Assembly: GCA_914767715.1 (NCBI GenBank)
Contig: OU612067.1
Location: forward strand, 16,931,001-16,995,000
Reading direction: 5' to 3'
DNA length: 64,000 bases
From: Membranipora membranacea
Taxonomy: Eukaryota; Bryozoa; Gymnolaemata; Cheilostomatida; Membraniporidae
The position numbers and the translations under genes are program-made. Positions within the stretch are counted from its first letter, which is position 1. Each line of letters starts with the position of its first letter. The notes below the pieces were generated by a model, which saw only the letters and a program-made list of their open reading frames with translations, ran no database searches and had not been told where the DNA came from. Positions 47,011-64,000 of this stretch are shown here, piece by piece.

Positions 47011-48749
47011 ATAATTTTTCAGTCACAAGTGTGACACCAAGAAATAATCAACTTGAGCTCCTCATAGTGAGAGCCATGCTTTTCCACTGTAAATGATTGC
47101 TGGAGCCAGGCAAAAACAACGACTCCCACTTTAGTTCATATAAACTGTATCCTAATAGATCATTAATGGAATCCTAATATATATTATTTTACAGCCATAT
47201 GCAGCGTCACTGTCATTTGTACGTTCCATATCAGGACCATGTTAAAGTCATGGTTCTCTACCCCTTTTTGAAGGGGAGAAAATTACCGGGAAAAAAAGAC
47301 TTTATCGTACATTTTGATAATGGTTGATATCAACATAAATTGTGGCTAATGTAGTGTTGGGAATTGTCATCAATATCAAACGGTTTGTATATCAATAATA
47401 CTCAGTAAAATTGAACGGCGGTTTGATAAAGTTTTTGTTAGGTAACGTAACTCAGTTCAATGATGGGAAGTAGAAAGAAATAAAAGTAATATTGCTTAGT
47501 TGACCAGTCTTGCAAACGTTTTCGCCTTGTTGTCAGATGATCTTCAACATGCATAACAATTTCGCATTAATTAAGAGCGTTATTAATATAATTTTAAATT
47601 ATAAAAGTTCCGTGCTACATTGACTATCCTCTGAACAAGGAGATAGAGTACAGAATATCGATTAACCATGTCAGCCGCATCTCAGGTTGCAGGATATGAA
47701 AACATGCAAAATTCTGTACCTTGCTTGCAAAATCACATCGACAGCAATCACAAATGACAAATATTAAAGGGGCACCCTGCACACAAAGCTGTCTTGAATT
47801 TCTTCAGAGAAAAATAGAACAATCTTCTATTTAAAACTCTCATCTTCAGAATAAATTCTTCAAAACAAGTGGACAGAGCAAAAAATTACCATCAAGTTTA
47901 ATAGTAAATGAAGGTGATAGTTTTTTTCTAGACACACAATGTTCCTAGTGGGGCTTGAATCCAGGACCCTGTGATCCGAAATCAGACGCCTGAAACACTT
48001 TGTTGTTTTTGTGTGGAGTTATCTACACAACCAACCTGAGTGGACAACTTTAAATTGTTGGACTTAATCACAGTCTACTTGAGATAAGGAAATCTTCTAT
48101 TGGTTTTTCATTTAAACTGATTTAACCTTTTCTTCAATTTGAAAACACTGAATCTTCAGTGTTCAGTTAAATACCCGGGGAGCCCCTTTATGTACAAATA
48201 AGCTCAAACCGTAGTTTAAAACAATCAGTGTTTTCTGGAGTTGTTGTCTAATATCATATCATCCGGTCATTCATAGGCCTGTGTAATGAGATATATGCAA
48301 CATTAAATTTATATAGATATTTGTGCTTGCAGTAGCACATACCTCTGTTATTCTTTATTGGTATACTTTAAAGCCAACCTCTATAAATGAATAATAAATA
48401 AATAAATACTCATTATTTTTCTTAGCACTACAAAACCTATATTGGTTCTCTCTGCTAATTTGCTGGAACAGCTATACAAACAGTCAGGTTATCAATAATA
48501 TTAGTCTGGATGGTGAAGCTGAAGCAGTGTTTGCCAATGAATACAAGCTGGCAGTTGCATATCAAAGAAATTCAGCTGCCATGAATTTTGGCATATTTAT
48601 TTATTTAATGCTGAATGAAAAAATATTGAAATGCATGCGTTGTGATTTTCAATCATTCATTGCAGTTGTCTCCCAAAATAAAAGAGGAAACAACTTACAG
48701 TATGCTGCCATATGTGCTGTAATTCAAGGGATCTAACTGTGGAGTGAAA
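47011..48749. other. Unique centre of the fold-back element
   Basis: No inverted partner and no recognisable gene. It includes a possible nested MITE (47768-48190) and a B-box-like GGATTCAAGCC on the minus strand near 47955. Confidence 0.5.
47768..48190. mobile_element. Possible short MITE nested in the fold-back centre
   Basis: Starts AAGGGGCACCC after TA and ends with the near inverse GGGGAGCCCCTT before TA. Internal sequence is weakly self-complementary (CTTCTATTT and ATCTTCAG occur near both ends). The call rests on short termini only. Confidence 0.4.
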
Positions 48750-48759
48750 ATATAACCAT

Positions 48760-50120
48760 TCTATCTGAAATTTGGTATACATTCACCTCATGACAATCAC
48801 ATTATGGCTAGAAAATCATGGTTCATTCCGTTTAAGACATTTTCACAGATAATATAAGACAGCTTGGGAGGTGGTTGAATTCGCGCGGCTTAAGCAATGT
48901 TTTACAGGGAAATATCAGGCCGCACAATATGAAAAGCTCGAAAGCGGTTATTTCTCCCAGTCTCACTTGTGACTGACTGTCATCACTCACAGGCAAATTC
49001 CTGATTGAGGTAGATTTCAAGATGAATGAATGGGGTGGTTGTTTTCGCGCGGCTCATGAACTTGTAAAGAACGACATATCATCCGTTGTGTCATTAAGTT
49101 CTGACCTACTATTCTGAAATTTGGTACACAGTCACCTTATGACTATCACATTATGGTTGCCAAATCATGGTTCATTATGATTGAGACTTTTTGACAGATA
49201 ATCTTTATAAGACAGCTTGGGGGGTGGTTGTTTTCGCGCGGCTTAAGCAATGTTTTACAGGGTAATATCAGGCCGCACAATATGAAAAGCTCGAAAGCGG
49301 TTATTTCTCCCAGTCTCACTTGTGACTGACTGTCATCACTCACAGGCAAATTCCTGATTGAGGTAGATTTCAAGATGAATGAATGGGGTGGTTGTTTTCG
49401 CGCGGCTCATGAACTTGTAAAGAACGACATATCATCCGTTGTGTCATTAAGTTCTGACCTACTAATCTGAAATTTGGTACACAGTCACCTTATGACAATC
49501 ACATTATGGCTGCCAAATCATGGTTCATTATGATTGAGACTTTTTGACAGATAATCTTTATAAGACACTTTGGGGGTGGTTGTTTTCGCGCGGCTTAAGC
49601 AATATTTTACAGTCCAATACCAGGCGGCACAATATGAAAAACTCAAAAGTCGTTATTTCTCCAGGTCTCACATGTGACTGACTTTCATCACTCACAGGCA
49701 AATGCTTGATTGAGGTAGATTTCAAGATGAATGAATGGGGTGGTTGTTTTCGCGCGGCTCATGAACTTGCAAAGAAAGACATATCATCCGTTTTATCATT
49801 AAGTTCTGACCTACTAATCTGAAATTTGGTACACAGTCACCTCATGATAATCGCATTATGGATGCAAAATCACGGTTCATTATGTTTGAGATTTTTTAAC
49901 AGATATCTTTATAAGACAGCTTGGGGGGTGGTTGTTTTCGCGCGGCTTAAGCAATATTTTACAGTGCAATACCCATCCTCACAATATGAAAAGCTCAAAT
50001 GTAATTATTTCTCCCGCTCACACTTGTGACTGACTGCCATCACTCCTAGGCAAATGCTTGACGGAGGTAGATTTTATGATGAATGAATGGGGTGGTTGTT
50101 TTCGCGCGACTCATGAACCT
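48760..50120 (-). repeat. Right-arm tandem array of about 360-bp units
   Basis: Inverted counterparts of the left-arm units, with junctions near 49050, 49410, 49760 and 50110. Two adjacent units (about 48830-49050 and 49140-49410) are more alike to each other than to left-arm units, a sign of local homogenisation. Confidence 0.85.
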
Positions 50121-50853
50121 GCAATGAAAGTATGTGTGTTCTGTGATGTGGCAACTACACATCTATCCACTGTTGGCTTAGTGCACCTTTCTTCGCAAAC
50201 CAGACATCTCTAAATCATAGGAGCTTCAAATAACTAGTGTTTGCGAAAAATAGATCCCCAAAGTACCATATGAAAAAGAGGCTTTATACACTCATTCAAT
50301 GAGATACCACCACCATCCCCATGGTACAACTTTGGCCATCATAGTGGCAGCCAGAACATCATGGTATGCTCCACTTAGATGATCTGACCCATTTAGAATG
50401 GTGATAAACAGCTGGGCTCTCGATATGGACAGTCACAAATAGGGGGGACAGTTTACAATAGGGGGGGACGGTTTACAATAGGGGGGGACGGTTTACAATA
50501 GGGGGGGACAGTTTACAATAGCCCTGTTTTTATTGTAAAGTGTCCCCGGGACAGTTTACAATATTGTAAAGTGTCCCGGGGTTGTTTTCGCGCGGGGGAC
50601 AGTTTACAATACTACACCGGCACTATGGGTTGACAAGGCAGTGTTGGCTGCAAACTTGTGCGGCCATGGACGACCAGTGACAGTGAATCGTGGTTATGAC
50701 AACCTTACAACCGACCATAATGTGTGACACACATCAAACGGCACATAGATTGTGAGCGATGTGTGATCATATCTGTGTTGAGGGCAAAGGTAAAATCAGT
50801 AGTAATGTTTGAAAGTGGCAGCACAGCTGGCCACATCTTGGACTATCATCAAC

Positions 50854-63414
<12,561 letters not shown>

Positions 63415-64000
63415 GTGAGAATTTAAAGATTAATAGACAAGGAATAAACATTTCAAACTCAACATTTCTGAGGATTAAGGATCAAATGATGTAATTTTCC
63501 GGAATTCTCAATGTAGTCGAGGCCAAATAAAATTGGAGCTGATTTTTAAGGGAAACCCATTTATACTCATCGCTAGTAAACTAAGGCCAATGACAATGAG
63601 CCGCTGTGTTACAAAGCAATATCAAATTCTGTAAAACTGCATTTGTACTATCATTGACCTGCAGTCCACAGTCAAGGTTTCTTGTTCACTGCATTAGATT
63701 CTGCAACCTGTCGTTGTCAATTCAATTTTTTATTAGACTGCGAGAATTGAAATCTACAAGCTCCAAATCTGATCAAAGCTGCTCGAGCCCTGTGGATTGC
63801 AGAGTGCTGTTGCGTAATGCAATGCTGTAAAATCACAACCATTTATATGCAAATGGTCCATTTGGTATCCTGTTTATGCTCTATTATCCTAAAGTGTATA
63901 TGAAAATCACATGACAAATGACATGAAAAACACTCAACAAATATCTATGGCACAATATCTTGACACTCATATTCAACTCCCCACAGTATTTTTAGGTCCG
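63415..64000 (+). other. Intron sequence of the receptor gene to the window edge
   Basis: After the donor at 63415 no further exon with matching phase 1 and domain-like coding content is visible. The frames here are short and without recognisable motifs. Confidence 0.5.

Larger units (their letters stand above)
45339..50616. mobile_element. 5.3-kb fold-back element with tandemly repeated arms
   Basis: The left end TGTAGTATTGTAAACTGTCC is mirrored exactly at the right end, and both are bordered by CCGG (45335-45338 and 50617-50620), which may be a 4-bp target duplication or part of the termini. Inside each end lie four copies of an 18-19 bp unit (TATTGTAAACTGTCCCCCC), then a roughly 290-bp single-copy block, then tandem units of about 360 bp built around GCCGCGCGAAAACAACCACC. 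Arms are about 1.65 kb (left) and 1.85 kb (right) around a 1.75-kb centre. No transposase-like reading frame is found. The layout recalls fold-back elements of the FB/TU type. Confidence 0.88.

Overview
The window is nuclear DNA of an invertebrate animal. Its genes are split by many introns with GT/AG borders, the sequence is AT-rich, and the families are metazoan: sigma-type glutathione transferases, PI31, TRMT11, a rhodopsin-class receptor, dispanin/CD225 proteins and a fibronectin-III receptor. tRNA-derived SINEs, non-LTR fragments and fold-back DNA elements fill the spaces. I cannot place the species more closely. All gene models were built by hand from splice sites, reading phase and family resemblance; no search was run.

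Layout. (1) 1-12000: three tandem glutathione S-transferase genes on the + strand (433-2904, 4291-6144, 9079-10952), each with four exons and shared flanking sequence. The first has Cys where the family has its catalytic Tyr. (2) 12672-28554: a head-to-head pair of housekeeping genes, PI31 (PSMF1, minus) and the tRNA guanine-10 methyltransferase TRMT11 (plus), with start codons 124 bp apart. A single-exon GPCR-like gene lies antisense inside TRMT11 intron 5, and a 14-bp minisatellite runs into the acceptor of TRMT11 exon 7. (3) 29790-34482: a nine-exon minus-strand gene for a secreted/type I membrane protein with a long Thr/Pro mucin-like stalk. (4) 36472-44271: a large inverted duplication with one dispanin (CD225) gene per arm, in divergent orientation; one arm later received a LINE fragment and a hAT-like MITE. 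A partial third copy of the last exon follows. (5) 45339-50616: a 5.3-kb fold-back element with tandemly repeated arms. (6) 50854 to beyond the right edge: a + strand receptor gene (signal peptide, YWTD-like propeller segments, fibronectin-III-like domains), incomplete at its 3' end, whose introns hold two LINE fragments, SINE pieces, a TTAA-flanked fold-back MITE and microsatellites.

The genes do not form an obvious pathway. What stands out is how often inverted duplication appears, from 18-bp hairpins through an 82-bp perfect palindrome and snap-back retroelement copies to multi-kilobase arms.
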